Shown: positions 47,561-60,037, numbered from the stretch's first letter. The stretch is DNA of 64,000 nt from Viscum album (GCA_963277665.1 OY728165.1:1152486050-1152550049); one strand, 5' to 3'. The notes: generated by a model not told the origin, from the letters alone. Translations and numbers: made by a program.

Positions 47561-48069
47561 AGTGTCTCTTTTCATCAAAGGAGAAATATTAGAAGCTCTT
47601 ACAGATCGTAGGTAAAGAAGGTGAAGATCAACCAGGAGCAGATGAAGAATGCACAGAGCTGTAGAAACTTGAAAGTGGTGCCAGTCTCAGAGACATGGGT
47701 GTGTGAATGTTTCAAAAAGAAGAAATGTTAAGTACATATAAATCTGCAGAGCATCAGACGTGGAGGTATATTTAGGAGGGCAACATGAGGTGTTGTACAT
47801 TTCAACATGACACAACCACCTACCTTTGCTATCCCTGCCAGGCTTAGGGAGCTGGAGGGCATGGGAATAGTGCACTTGTATGCGGTCAAGGAGTGTGACC
47901 TAATGGCTCCAAAAATGATTCAAGAGACAGTCTGTGTCGACTAATAGCTACCTTAGTAACAAAAGTTAATATGAATCATTCATTCCATCCACGAATCATG
48001 TCCCAGACCTAGAGTTTCTGGTAAGATGTGGACTTAAACCTCACGTCTGCCGATACCATTGGGAGGAGA
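47561..48069 (+). other. E5 internal spacer, origin unclear
   Basis: About 500 bp between the two protease-like relics. GATGAAGAATGCACAGAGC near 47641 resembles the sequence upstream of the integrase C-terminus in E3 (39667 onward). The rest has no recognisable domain. Confidence 0.4.
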
Positions 48070-48235
48070 CTCGACAATCACACTTATGCCGATAGTGGGA
48101 TATGACCCTCAAGGTGAGAGTTTCAGTTGGAATGTCTCGGTGGCAGCATCGAGGACAAACGAAGTTGGTCTCGGTATGGATTGGATTCAAAGTTCTTACT
48201 CAGATTGACTGCATTAAGAAAAAAAGTTGTGGTCC
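48070..48235 (+). pseudogene. E5 protease-like relic, copy b
   Basis: Aligns with E3 at 25190-25320: CTCAAGGTGAGAGTTTCAGT, then GTGGCAGCATCGAGGACA, then GTATGGATTGGATTC (GMDWI) and an IDCIKK-like end. It is a second copy of the same protease segment inside one short internal region. Confidence 0.55.
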
Positions 48236-48470
48236 AACTACAACGTCTGGATGGGTTTTCATTGGTCCAAAAAAAACAAACCCCATGCAGCACAGGATAA
48301 ACTCATGCATAGGAGGGTTTGGCCGATCACTCTTGGGTCGACCAACCTAACACTCGTGGTAGCAGGAGATTTTATTTTTTGTTCTAAATAGGATTTGGAG
48401 GCCTCTTGAGTTTGAGGATGATTATCACGACCATATATGGGTCTCTCCTCGATGAGGTTTATGTAGATGT

Positions 48471-48840
48471 CGCCAAGGCGGCAAGTTATCTCCGAGGTTC
48501 AGTGGACCTTTTCAGGTACTCAGTAGGGTAGGCGAAGTGGCTTACCGGTTGACCCATCCACCTCAGTTTCAACAATGGCATGATGACTTCCATGTATCTC
48601 AACTAAGGAGATACGAGTACGAACCTTCGCATATCATCGACCATGGGGAGTTGGACGTCGATGACATGGCGACATGCATGGGGGGGGGGGTTGTAGTAGT
48701 GGTTGAGGGTCTATAAGAACAGATCCTAGGAAGACGGTAGATTCCTCGAGTGCGCTTTCACTTGCAGTATGGGAACCTCCAGGTGAGCACTTGGGAGCGG
48801 AAGGCTCAGATGCGTGATCAGTACGCTTTTGTATCCCTAG
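48471..48840 (+). pseudogene. E5 integrase C-terminal domain remnant
   Basis: An uninterrupted stretch of about 65 codons from 48471 begins RQGGKLSPRF, then GEVAYRLTHPPQFQ, then DDFHVSQLRRYEYEPSHIID and GELDVDDMA. It matches the integrase C-terminus of E3 and E4. After a run of 11 G at 48680-48690 the frame is disturbed. STWERKAQMRDQYAF near 48785-48830 is a chromodomain-type ending. The catalytic core is absent. Confidence 0.75.
48680..48690 (+). repeat. G homopolymer (11 G)
   Basis: A run of 11 G inside the integrase remnant. It may reflect slippage or an assembly error, and it coincides with loss of frame. Confidence 0.8.
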
Positions 48841-48876
48841 TTTGTGTTAAAGCTTTTCGAGGATTTAAATCCCTGA

Positions 48877-48887
48877 GGTGGGAGTAA
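48877..48887 (+). other. E5 polypurine tract
   Basis: GGTGGGAGTAA directly before the 3' LTR, preceded by CTTTTCGAGGATTTAAATCCCTGA, which keeps the CGAGGA loop motif of the pre-LTR hairpin but has a weak stem. Confidence 0.6.
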
Positions 48888-51800
48888 TGTAAAGACCCTG
48901 AAATTTCAAGGAAATTTTTTTCATAATTCCTTTGATATTTTACAAGAACACAGTTTTTGACGGGGCCTGATTCCAAGTTCCGGTGTTCCCGAAATCAATT
49001 TCTAAAGTTTAGCTTAGGTACGTTTAGTGAACGAAAGAGCAGGTTTTTCTAACTTTTGAACCAGGGCACGGAATTGAAATCTGAGGGTACCGATGAAACC
49101 GCAGTGCCGGTAATTGCTTATAAAGACTTTTTCCATAGTTTCGTTTGCTCGGGATGAGTTGATTTGTTTTGTGGATAATGAATTCCGAGAAATAAAATTT
49201 GTGCAACTAATTTAATTTCTTTAAAGTGGTTAAATCATAAGGATGGAGGTTGGGTGAACCTAACTACCTATGTAAGGTTAAATGTGAGGTGGGGACCACA
49301 TGAACCCTGCCCCTTAAAATTTCATAAAACACCTCTATTTCACCCATTATGTGGGTGACCTCTCATCCTCAACAACACTCTCCATCCTCCCTTTGACACC
49401 CCTTAAATTTACTGTGCCATGTCCTTAATTAAATTCATTGAATTGTGATTTTAAATTTCAAACTCTTGGTATGTCTTAATAAAATAAGTGGAGATTATTT
49501 TATTATTAGTTTAGTTTTGTGGTGTTAAGGTTTGGGAGAGAATACTCAAAATCTAGAGGAAACTATATCTTCTTCATTGGAGAACGCGAAGAACGTCAAT
49601 ACCACGACAAAGAATGCCGTCACCGCAAGGAGTGATCGTCGTTACTTTCTTCTCCTCTCTGCAGTTGGTGTGAGACGCCGCTCCACCTCAGAAAATCTAC
49701 ATCAAGAACATACCGATATTTTCTTCACTACACCATTTCTGAGACGCTCTTCGATTGTCAACCGTTGTTGAGGTTGGGGTTAAATTTGTGTAAGTTTATA
49801 TTCCCATGGTTCTTCCCTTCTAAAAAAGAGTAATCGGATCAACTCATTATCAAGTTGATTCGTGAATGATTTCTTTTGTGAGGTTGGAATATTTATTTCT
49901 GGGGTAAATTGTAGGGGTATTTTTTTTTATTTCCCCTTTTATCATTTCAGAAAAGGACGATGAACGTGGATCAATATCTACCGGTTGATCCGCGGATCGC
50001 TCGATCATGAGGGGTGGTTGTGGGGTGAATTTTCAGGATTGGTTGAGTTTGTCTTTGTTTTTTAATACCTCTAACGCGGAGGGAATGGGCTAACGAACAA
50101 ATCCCGGACCCTCCACAGTTTGTTGTCGATGTGTGGATCGATGGATGATGATGAGGCGAGCCGCAAAAGCATTTTGAATCCTTCGTAGTAAAATATTGCA
50201 CCCGGGAGGACCACCGGCGTAGAGATAATTGAAAATGGACCACCGAAGAAACTTCGGTGGTCCGCGGAAGTGCCTGTCGGCGCCCGGCGCGCCGCTGGGA
50301 AGGGTGGCCACGGCTAAAGCCGCGACGGCAGGCGGCTGGTCCCGCGGTCGCGCGGGACCAGGGGAGACCGGGGGTCGAAACCCACGACAGTCAAGCGAGC
50401 GGCCCCACGTGGGGGCCATGGATCTTTTAAGGGGGAAGCCTCACCCCTTATTGCAATGACATGCCCAGCTTGGCCATGGGGGGTGCACCGGCACCGGGCC
50501 TGCCTAGCCGCCCAGGGGGTCTCGGGCAGTGTCAGACCGGGCCCGAACCACCTATTTTCAGACCACTTCTTGTCATTTTCCCATAACATGGGCTATGGAC
50601 CTTCGAACGACGCACCGTCAATTGCGATTTGTTCCTTGGATCATGATGGTAATTTAGGAATATTACACTTAGGGTTTTGGATATCTTTGTGTACGAGCGT
50701 GTTGGTTCGATCATGAAACCAACCGGGACCTCGGAGCAGAAACACTTATATCTCAAGCTCTGGACATCTGATTGATGTGTCGTCGACTTTGTTGGATTCC
50801 GCATGATAAGACAGATCTTCTAGAATACTTCTCCTAAGATTTGGATGCAGTTGGATAGTGGCTGGGTTGGATTGTACATGAAATCCAACCATGCCCCTAG
50901 AACAGAACAGCTGACAACTTTTAGACCGGACGTCCGTTTGACGAATCTTCAGCGACGTTGGTGATCACATTGAGAAATGGTCCATATAATTATACCCTAT
51001 GAGAGTTTGGGGTACAGTTGAGATATGTCTGGGATGGTTCGCAAACGAAAGCAACCGGGCCCTTGGGACGAAAATGCTAATAACTCACAGACCGGGTGAC
51101 CGATAGATGCGTTGTCTGTTGCTTTGAGACTCTTATGACGTGGCGGTCCGTTAAGATACTTCGTCTTTGGACTTTGTGATACTTGGAGTATTGACCAGAA
51201 GCTCGTGGATCGGACCCTCCCAGAGATGAGCGTATAGAGTACGAAGACCGTGTAGCCGGCTGAGACCTGACGACTAGTTGACCGACTCAACTTGGAGTGA
51301 GTCGACTAGCCCAGTGGACAGAGCACTAATTATTTTGGGTGCAGACCCATGGCGAACATAGCACTACTTAGTTTGGGTGAAGACCTGCGGTACTCGTCCG
51401 AAGTGTACCTCTGCAGGATATTATGGGGGATGCACTACTGTGCTTGGGTGGAAGACCCCAGTGGGAAGTACTACTGTGTTTGGGTGGCTGACCCGCAGTA
51501 CTCGACAGGAAAAGTACCTCAGAAGTCCTAGGTTAGTGAGCAATACCTCGGAGTCGTGACAGGACCACTTTACACTCCAGAGATGGGGCTCTTTAGCAGG
51601 TACGGTTTCGATAACGAAAATCATGGTTTGAGATGAGCTTATGACCTTTGTGTTTACCTCATGGATGTGATGGGTCACTTGATAACATATGTATATGTAT
51701 GGTCATATACCTATGTAGTGGTTATCCGTTGATTTCTTAACCTTGTGTAACCTCATGATTGAGATGGGTTATTTGATAACATAGGTATGAGTATGGGCTT

Positions 51801-52501
51801 ACACCAAAGTAAGGGTAATCGGTTTATTTCTTCTTTGTGGTTATCCTTGTTGTATTTAGTGAGACCATTAGGGTCTTGGGGTCCCTACAGAGTATCGTAT
51901 ACTCACCGCTGCACGGGCTATGCCCATAACTCGTTGTGTTGGTTGCAGACGACGGGCAACGCTGTCGGAGGCCGAGTGTTCGAGGATTGGATCATATCCG
52001 GAGGTGGAATTCAGGACTAGACGACTATCGGAGGAGGAAGACTAGCAAGAGCATTGTGGAGGCTATCGGTACCTACCCTTCAGGTAGGATCTGTGGTGGA
52101 AGGTCCAAGAGCTGTATTATCTGTACATACCTTTCAGGTAGGATACGTGGTGGACGATCTAGGAGCTGCACTATATGTACCTACTCTTCAGGTAGGATCC
52201 GAGGTGGATGACCCCTGAGCTGCTTCTTTTCTTCCAGTTGCTTGTCTTTTCTGTTGTACTCTTGTTTAGTTATAGATGTACTTTCATTGGGTTTGTATTC
52301 CAGCCCATTTACTTTTCATAACTTCTTTTGTACTTAGTGTTTTACTTCTGCTTATACTCTGTGGTGTTTTGTTTACTTTTATAAATGCAATGCCTTCCCA
52401 ATTATCCGGATTTACGCCTTTGGTGCTAGTCGCCAGCCCCTGGCCTATGGAAGGAGGGATTGGGGTAGTCGCGGCATGGGCCCCGAGGACGGGTCGTTAC
52501 A
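48888..52501 (+). repeat. E5 3' LTR (3614 bp)
   Basis: Partner of 42480-46133. It carries the same internal repeat blocks, but three instead of two copies of the 54-bp repeat, and a shorter GC-rich block. Confidence 0.92.
52065..52226 (+). repeat. 54-bp minisatellite, three copies, E5 3' LTR
   Basis: Units begin at 52065, 52119 and 52173, each with CCTACC/CATACC...GGTAGGAT and a GTGGTGGA/GAGGTGGA end. The 5' LTR holds two copies. Confidence 0.75.
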
Positions 52502-52506
52502 CACCA
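52502..52506. repeat. E5 target site duplication, right
   Basis: CACCA after the E5 3' LTR, followed by the last 67 bases of the E3 3' LTR. Confidence 0.9.
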
Positions 52507-52573
52507 TCCCTTGGCCTATTGGAGGCGGGCTTGGAGAGTTGTGACTCGGGCCCCACTGGGACGAGTCGAGACA
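52507..52573 (+). repeat. E3 3' LTR, terminal 67 bases
   Basis: TCCCTTGGCCTATTGGAGGC...GAGACA matches the end of the E3 5' LTR (about 24047-24113) and completes the E3 3' LTR after E5. Confidence 0.9.
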
Positions 52574-52578
52574 ATAAT
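52574..52578. repeat. E3 target site duplication, right
   Basis: ATAAT directly after the E3 3' LTR end (GAGACA), followed by TAAGGGTAAAA, which continues the E1 LTR. In the empty E1 5' LTR the site reads GGTTAATTAAGGG. Confidence 0.6.
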
Positions 52579-53502
52579 TAAGGGTAAAATTTATATTATT
52601 TTTACACTAACACATGTCCAAAATCTATTGAATGAGTATAATTTGACAAAAAACAAAATTCAAGATAAAATATGAACCACTTTGAACCAAATTGATTAGA
52701 TTAGGACATTAAATATTATTTATTTCAAAGAAGATTTAAAAGTGTTAAATTCAATGTTAAATAACTAACACATTTTTAATATTGTGATAAAAATAAGATA
52801 AATTTGACTATAAACATTCATTAGAATGATAAAAATATTTCCCAAATAATTTTATTTTATTTATAATTTATAGACATTAAATAATACAATTTATTTATGA
52901 CACAATGACGATGTAGTAATTACCTAATTAATGAAATATTAAAATACTTGATATTTTAAATATCCAAATATATGTAATTTTAGACTTTTTATTAATTTCA
53001 CTAAATATAAAGGATAATATTACATGTTAGGTTTAGTTATATGAATTATTTTTGAATTATTAATGATGTTATGAATTTAGAGAAAACAAAATAATCCAAT
53101 AGTCTGAAAAATGACATAAAAGTGTTTTACAAAAATATAATATTATTAATTGATATTGTATTCCTAAAATTATAATGTTCCACCAAATGACATATATAAT
53201 GATAGGTGTATCATTAATAAACCACTTTGGGTTATCTTGGAGATATATTGTATGTTTATTAACCGTATAACATAAAAATACAAAGAGAAATGATAAATGT
53301 CAAATTATTTAACTAAGCGTTAAATATTAATGATAAAGTTAATATACTGATCCCAACCTATCTAAAACAGATTTTTTCAGTGCTTTTCGACGCATACCGA
53401 CATTAGAATTTAATAATTCACTTGTTTAGCCATTAGAAACCGAAAATGATTTAATTATAATATAATATTTCTAGATTTTCCAACAGTGCCCCTCACCCCA
53501 CT

Positions 53503-53509
53503 TATAAAA
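53503..53509 (+). promoter_or_regulatory. TATA box of E1 3' LTR
   Basis: TATAAAA in CCCCACTTATAAAAGGGCAC, followed by a leader homologous to 4640 onward in the 5' LTR. Confidence 0.65.
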
Positions 53510-54361
53510 GGGCACTCACCCATCGTTCAAATTCACGCCTTCAAAGCCTTTTGGATTGTCCAAACCCTAACCAAACACCCTATCAACTATCCTCCCTTCA
53601 CCCTAAAGGCCTTAATTTTTTCATAAAGCAATCCTAGGGAGCTCTTTTGATCAAATATAAAAAAGAACCCAAAAAAGAGGTAAATATTTCATCACCTCTT
53701 TCATGTTCCTGTCTTCGTCCACTTCCTCGTTCATTGTTGTTTCCATTATAAAATAATAACTCCAGAATATTCTTTATAATCTGAAGATATTATAAATATG
53801 GTACAACCATACTTATTATTCTATCCATCTTTTGAATGACATGTCACCATACATGCGTACGTACGGCTTACTGTCTCGACGTCATTGTGTAGTTTGTATT
53901 CAATACAACATTATTGGGATGTGTATAATAATGATGTATAATTGATATAAATAATAAATATAACATAATAATTATTCTGTATATGTGATATACCATGCAA
54001 TTATCTATTATTTCGATATCAAAATAATGATATTGTCACTCATGCATACGTATGGATTACCGCCTCCATCAACGCTATGAGATCCATTCCCCATCATATC
54101 CATTCAAGAATAATTTTTTTATGATTAAAAATAATGTTTAAAGACCTAATATCATTCTGAATATTAATATGATACATCATATCAATAGAAAAAATTTCTT
54201 TTGAAACAAATCATATAATTGAAAATGAATCTATTAACACCTAAAAAACTGATAATAATAAAATATTATTAACAAAGAAATATTAAAAGATCATATATGA
54301 TATCATATTAATTTATATGATTCTTGTATAATTTAGTAACAAATATTTCACAATTATACAG

Positions 54362-54397
54362 GAGATTATCCTACCCACGACAAACAAAAATAAAAAG
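54362..54397 (+). other. Candidate 36-nt mini-exon in E1 3' LTR
   Basis: Acceptor AATTATACAG before and donor AAG then GTAAGGG after. The first intron would be 682 bp. Although many bases differ from the 5' LTR copy, the exon length and both splice sites are kept. Confidence 0.45.
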
Positions 54398-55664
54398 GTA
54401 AGGGTTAATTTCTGAATCTCTTTATTATTAGATGTTGTTTTTATGTAAGTATCTTATGGGAAAATTTTATTATCCATGTCCATGTTTGAAAAAAGAGTAT
54501 TAAATGGGATTATTTTAAGGTACCTTTTTACTAAATCACCATTTTAAATGTTTTAAATATTTATTCTTCAAAATCATTCTCATTAATGTCAATGTTTTCA
54601 AAATGGTCTTTAATGATTTATTTATATGGATGTGAATGTTTTTAAAATGTTAATTCCTTTCAAAAGATTTAAAGTGGTATAGGACACTTTGAATTAAATA
54701 TGTCTTTAAATGTCTTCCTTTATAAATTGTGTGACATTTAAATGTTTTTATCAAAAATGGTTATTTCTCTCAAAGTTTATTTCCAATAATTTCCATCAAT
54801 ATCAACATACTTTGTTGGAATTTATACTTTTTTGAAGTTGGATTATTATTATAAAAAACATATATATTATATTGATGGCTTGGTGATATGCTTGACTGTG
54901 GATGTGTTATTTTTATACCATTCATGGTTTATGGATACTTTATTTACATATCATCTGACAGTTTTAATAAGAATGTTTATATTATGTTTAAACTTTTCTT
55001 ACGAAGAATATATTGGACATAGTAAGTGACGGGTGCAGCCAGCTATAGCTCCAAGATGCATCATTAGGTTTCCTGAGACAAACTACTGTCTTGGAACAAG
55101 TCCTTAAGAAAATCTTTTTTTATAGTTTTGGCACAAGGCTTAGTCTATGTTGTTATGAAAGTATGGAATTTTGCATTCAATCATTATCAATGTGTCAATT
55201 GATATTGATTGTGATTATTTGACTAGTAGAACATCCATGTGAATATGTAAATTTAATTATTTGATTTTATCTTTTAAATAGTATATTTATGTTCATGTTT
55301 AATAGGATTTTGTTTTAGTCTTATAAGTTTCCTTAAACATTTAAGGTTATTTATGAAAGTTTCCACATTATTGTTACCCTTACTGAGCATCTATGATCAC
55401 CCATTTATATTTTTAATTTTTCCCAAGATGAGAAAAATTATATTATGAATGACCTACAGGGATAGTCTATGGGATCTCATAGTTTTATATGGAAACAATG
55501 TTGTAGTAGTTTTCCATTTTTTTATGTAATGTAAACATTATGAATGTATCCAGTACTTCTAAGGCTATAAACCTAAAAGGTCCTTCAAGACTAGATCTTC
55601 TGTGATCATTCCATTGATATGTAATAATTCACTAACTCTAGGTAACTGGTGTCAGGGTGTTACA

Positions 55665-55669
55665 TTTAG
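55665..55669. repeat. E1 target site duplication, right copy
   Basis: TTTAG directly after the end of the E1 3' LTR (GTGTTACA). It differs from the left copy TTTGG by one base, as expected for an old insertion. Confidence 0.7.
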
Positions 55670-56489
55670 GATAATAATGATATGAAAATTCATAAATTCA
55701 GTGACCTTCATTATTATGTTTTGGATCATAAAATTTTTGATATCCCATAATGTTAAACCTTTATAAATTATATTACATTTAAATTTGGAGGAGTTTATAT
55801 ATGATTAATGTATTACTTGACAATATGAATATTTATACAAATGATATAATTTATGATAACCATTTTCTCATAAAAATAACAAGATATATACTGAATGACA
55901 TATAATTCAACTATATATATTATAATCTTATTATAGAAATTTTTATTTCTTTTTGGGTAAAAAACATATTTTGATATTCATTTTTAGAGTAATAGATAAT
56001 GTATAAATTGATAAAAATATGATTAAATTGTACATATGAAATAATAATATATGAATTATATATATTTTCTTATAATCAATGAGAGTTAATGAATTCTATA
56101 TACCTAGGAAATGAATAATTAAAAACATATTTGGTCTTATGGTATTTATTTTTTTGATACAAACCATCCTTTTTATATCCTCATGTTTATGCCGTTGGGG
56201 TCATTAACATCCTCCTAACAATGATATCTGTAACTATCCATCATTATTAGTGGGTTTTTCAACATTACCATCAATAATTAAACATCCCACCAATTTTAAC
56301 CTATTTTCATGAAAATAATTTTTTATTTAATATTCCCTCATTACATCCCTCTCTCCTATATCAATTGGATGTTTTATTAACTCTTTTTATGAAAATGGTT
56401 TAGAATAAAGGTAATTTCAATTTTCAGGACCTAGATTAATGAAATCAGGATTAAATTTAATGGAATGTATTTATTTATGTCATGTAAAT
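55670..56489. other. AT-rich right flank, nothing recognised
   Basis: Sequence immediately right of the E1 target duplication, strongly AT-rich. I see no gene, RNA or clear repeat end. Confidence 0.5.
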
Positions 56490-59400
56490 TGTTACACCCC
56501 TGGAATAAAAACATCATATTCAATTTCATATGTTATACACAAAAATTATATTAAAAAAACCAAAAAATATAGGACATTATATTTAATTTATTCAATTGCT
56601 TACAGAACATGCTACCCTGAGTCTAAATGGACTATAATATATTTTACCAATATAAAATAGCTGTAAAATTTAAATATAAGATTAGTTTTGAAGAAATTAT
56701 TAAAACAAAATTTATCATTTTAATTTGAAAACCTAATCATTAAAATAAAAAGAACTGTTTTATGAAATACTTTTTATCAAAAAAGGTTTGGCGATAATTT
56801 TAAGCAAAATATAAAATTAATCACTAAAAAATGAATACTATTTACTTTATAAAATTTAATAAATTTTTAAAATCATAATATCAATATTATAATTATGTTT
56901 TTTTTGTTTTAATGAAATATTTCTATTCTTGATTAACACAGAAAAATACTAAATTTCAGTTGAAAACTGATATTTTATTTAACTTATTTATAATATAAAA
57001 TTATAATTTTTTTTAATTAAAATTATAAAAATTATATTTCTATTTTTTATGTTTATGTAATTTTTATAATATTAATAATTAATTTTAGAAAAAATTACTT
57101 TGTAAACTATTGAACATTTTCAATTTAAAAATACCCTTTCTCGTCGCATATGTGGGATTTATTTTATATTATGAATTTTCAATTATGTGAATTTAATTTT
57201 GATTTATTTTTTTCATATTTATATTTATAATAATTTATATTATATTATATAAAAATATAATTTTTTTCCCCAAAATGAATAGTGAAAAAAATTAAAATTA
57301 ATTTCCACGTTTAGAGGAAAAATGGATTAATTAGGAGTCAAACTAAAAAGATAACATATAAAATGAAAGTGAACGTCAATAAAAATATTTTATGGAAAAA
57401 TTTAAATCATTAAATTCTTATGTCTCTATAATACTATTTTTTCCCTCGGGTCAAGTGAAAAATATGGGTGCACATTTTATTCAAAAAAAATTACAAGTGT
57501 TCCACTCAGCTCACTTATAAAAGTCAACATCATTTCCTCTTTTCTTCACACCATCACACTATTTTGGTTTGGACAATCCCTCAAATAATATCTTCCCATA
57601 TTTAATCAACTAATCCTAGAATCAATCCTTTTTTATAAATCAAACCTATTAAGGATTTGTTGAAAACCTAATGTAGATTCATAAAAACGATTAAATTTTC
57701 ATCAATTGGTGTTTTTATATTATTAATTAGCCCACTTTCTTCAATTCAGATTAAACAAATCATATATATAATCTTTATTATATTCCATACACATATTTTT
57801 TAATTTAATTATGTAAAACCATCTCCAATTCTATCAAATGGGTTTTCAATTCATTATTCACGTGCACACAATTTGACCATCTCACAAACCTACTTTATTC
57901 ATTTTTCCATTGACACCTATCATGTATGGGTATGATTATATATTTAAATTATATATAAGAAATAAAAATGATTATGGTACATATTTATTAATTACACCTT
58001 CTATACATATTGAAATTACATTAGATAGAGAATATGAAAATGCTCTCATGTGTTTGGGGGACTACCGCCTTGTGATGTGATCTGATTCTTTTTTCTATAA
58101 CACTTTGGAAGGAAACACAGGTATGGTTTATGAACATATTTTTTATGTTAAATAATTAAGATATTAATGACATATTTATTATAATGGGAAGAAAATATAT
58201 CACTCTATTTCTTATTTTTCACTAACATAAATACTAACAAGTCATTCATTTGTATGTGGACTACCGCCTTCACAAAGCAATGAGCCATCCATTTCATCAC
58301 CACAACACTTGAATGTCATATATATATATATATATATATTATAAATATGTTATTTATATAATTATTAAATTTATATAAATAAAAAAGATTACTTTCCTTC
58401 ATCCCATAATGATCATTGAAAAATGGAAATGTTGCACCCAAAAACATATGACCTGCATTCTCTATGGTCACAATGTAAGTCATTATTACAAACCATATTA
58501 CTATATTTTTTTATAGAATTTAATTTTATTAATTAATGTACAAAAACTCATGATGATTATTTTTGAGATGATTAAACTATGTAATATTCACAAGAAAAAT
58601 GTATTTGATAACAAAACAGGATTGGGAATAAAAAGTAATTTACACTAAAATCAATGAAAATACTGAAACATTATTAACCAATGAGTTGTAAAATATTATA
58701 AGATAACAATATATGATATATATATATATTATGATTCTATTATAAATTTATGATGATTTTAAAAAAACTATAAAATAGGTTTAATATTGTTCAACTAAAT
58801 GATACTTTGAGGGAAGGGAAGTCATCTCAATTTCCACTTTTTGTGTCATATTGTAATATTATGAAGAAAATTCCATTAATATGGTGAATATATGTACCAT
58901 TTAATATTTAATATAATAATTTATTTACAATTCACTGTATTTTAATAGTCAATTTCTATTATTTCATCGAAATATATTTGACATGAAAATTACCAACCAG
59001 TAAAAATTATTGAACAATATCAAATTATTTTGTTATGGTTAACATTCTCTTTACAAGATGACATTCATGTTATGAATTTTAAATAGATCCTAAATTAATC
59101 ATAAATATCAATATTCTATTTTTATAAATATTATTATTTCCTAAACCATATAATTTTTTTATTAATGGTGTTTTATTGGAATATATGTTGATTAGATGGG
59201 AAAGTATTGATAAATATGTACATTTTCCTCATTAATGATATTTGATGATAATGTATATAGATTCATGAATTACAAAAATTACCAAATAAATGGTACCTAA
59301 ATTTATGGGTGAGTTCTAGTATTATATATCCACTGGATGCATTGTTAGGTGTGTTGACATAAATCAGTTGTCCAAAATATTGGTTCTTTTCGATAGTGTT

Positions 59401-60037
59401 AAACATTATTTTGAATGGTTGTGATCGTATAATTATCATTATAACTAAGATCATTTAATACTAAAATAAAATATTCCCTTCATTAAAATTTAATTTATTA
59501 TTATCCAATATAATTTGACTTTTATCTTTTATCTAGATTTATTTCATTCTCTGTTTATTTATTAAATGATATGTGTTTTCATATATTCACCATTCCATAA
59601 TGACTATTATTTATCTTTTCATGATATTCAATTTTTTTTAAATACAATATATGTTATGTGATTAATATTTATATGTTTATAATTCTTATTAATTCAGAAT
59701 ATATTCCTTTATCCATTACCCTAAATGATAATTTGTTCTCCTCTTTATCCTTTTCTTTCATAGTGACTTGATGTTGAGATCTTTGAATAAATTTTCATGG
59801 ATGCAATTAATTTTCTATAATTATGTATTTTGTGTAATTTTGAACTCCCTATGTTAAATTGGTTTCATGTGTATATGTAGTTCTATAAAACTAATAACCT
59901 AATAGTTTCAACTGTATTTCACCCTTTTTTCATATACCAATGAAATGAAGTAAAAACTTGCTCCAGGATAATGTAACTTGTGTCGTTATGTCTTCTTATG
60001 GATTATTGTAATGAATTATTTAATTTAGGACATTACA
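56490..60037 (+). repeat. Diverged LTR-like segment of the E1/E4 kind
   Basis: Starts TGTTACACCCCTGG. It contains CTCACTTATAAAAGTC (TATA near 57518) followed by TTCTTCACACCATCACACTA, as in the E1 and E2 leaders, two CTACCGCCTT modules at 58062 and 58261 (199 bp apart), and a GGAAGTCATCTCAATTTCC stretch like the one after the E4 mini-exon. The right end is placed tentatively at GGACATTACA (60037). No target duplication or primer-binding site was found, so it may be a fragment or solo LTR. Confidence 0.45.
58318..58339. repeat. AT microsatellite
   Basis: Alternating AT run of about 22 bases inside the diverged LTR-like segment. Confidence 0.85.

Larger units (their letters stand above)
42480..52501 (+). 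mobile_element. E5: LTR retrotransposon derivative with gutted pol, nested in E3 3' LTR
   Basis: Perfect target duplications CACCA (42475-42479 and 52502-52506). The 5' LTR is 42480-46133 (3654 bp), the internal region 46134-48887 (2754 bp), the 3' LTR 48888-52501 (3614 bp). LTRs begin TGTAAAGAC and end GACA/TACA. The internal region has an initiator-Met primer-binding site, a Gag core, two protease-like relics and the integrase C-terminus with chromodomain-like tail, but no RT, RNase H or integrase core. This looks like a deletion derivative that moved with enzymes from a relative. The LTR tail (CCCCTGGCCTAT...) resembles the E3 LTR end, so E3 and E5 are related. Confidence 0.92.
21763..52573 (+). 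mobile_element. E3: Ty3/Gypsy chromovirus with gag-pol remnants, host of E4 and E5
   Basis: The 5' LTR is 21763-24113 (2351 bp). The 3' LTR is 40200-42479 plus 52507-52573 (2347 bp). LTRs start TGTAATGTCCC and end GACA. The target duplication is GTAAC (left) and ATAAT (right). The empty E1 site suggests an original GTAAT with one later change in each copy. The internal region carries, in order, Gag, zinc knuckle, protease, reverse transcriptase, RNase H and integrase remnants, with E4 inserted in the reverse transcriptase. Many in-frame stops make it dead. The primer-binding site and N-terminal Gag are missing. The order PR-RT-RNaseH-IN and the integrase C-terminal region indicate a Tekay/Del-like chromovirus (inference). 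Confidence 0.9.
2553..55664 (+). mobile_element. E1: outermost LTR retrotransposon, non-autonomous, host of the nest
   Basis: A Ty3/Gypsy-like LTR element whose two LTRs align end to end once the nested insertions are removed. The 5' LTR is 2553-6793 (4241 bp). The 3' LTR is 9120-9744 plus 21234-21762 plus 52579-55664 (4240 bp). The flanking target duplication is TTTGG (2548-2552) against TTTAG (55665-55669), one change apart. The left terminus reads CATAAC where the 3' LTR has TGTAAC. The internal region (6794-9119, 2.3 kb) carries only a decayed Gag zinc-knuckle region and no reverse transcriptase or integrase, so the element was non-autonomous or internally deleted. It hosts E2 and E3 and is therefore the oldest insertion. 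The placement follows from seen repeats; the family assignment to the same clade as E2 and E4 is inferred from shared LTR leader and 3' end signals. Confidence 0.9.
52579..55664 (+). repeat. E1 3' LTR, piece 3 of 3
   Basis: Continues the E1 LTR from the E3 insertion to its end GGGTGTTACA and aligns with about 3702-6793. It contains a TATA box (53503-53509), a donor at 53680, an acceptor ending at 54361, a mini-exon at 54362-54397, a donor GTAAGGG at 54398, and two module copies at 53868 and 54057, 189 bp apart. Confidence 0.9.
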
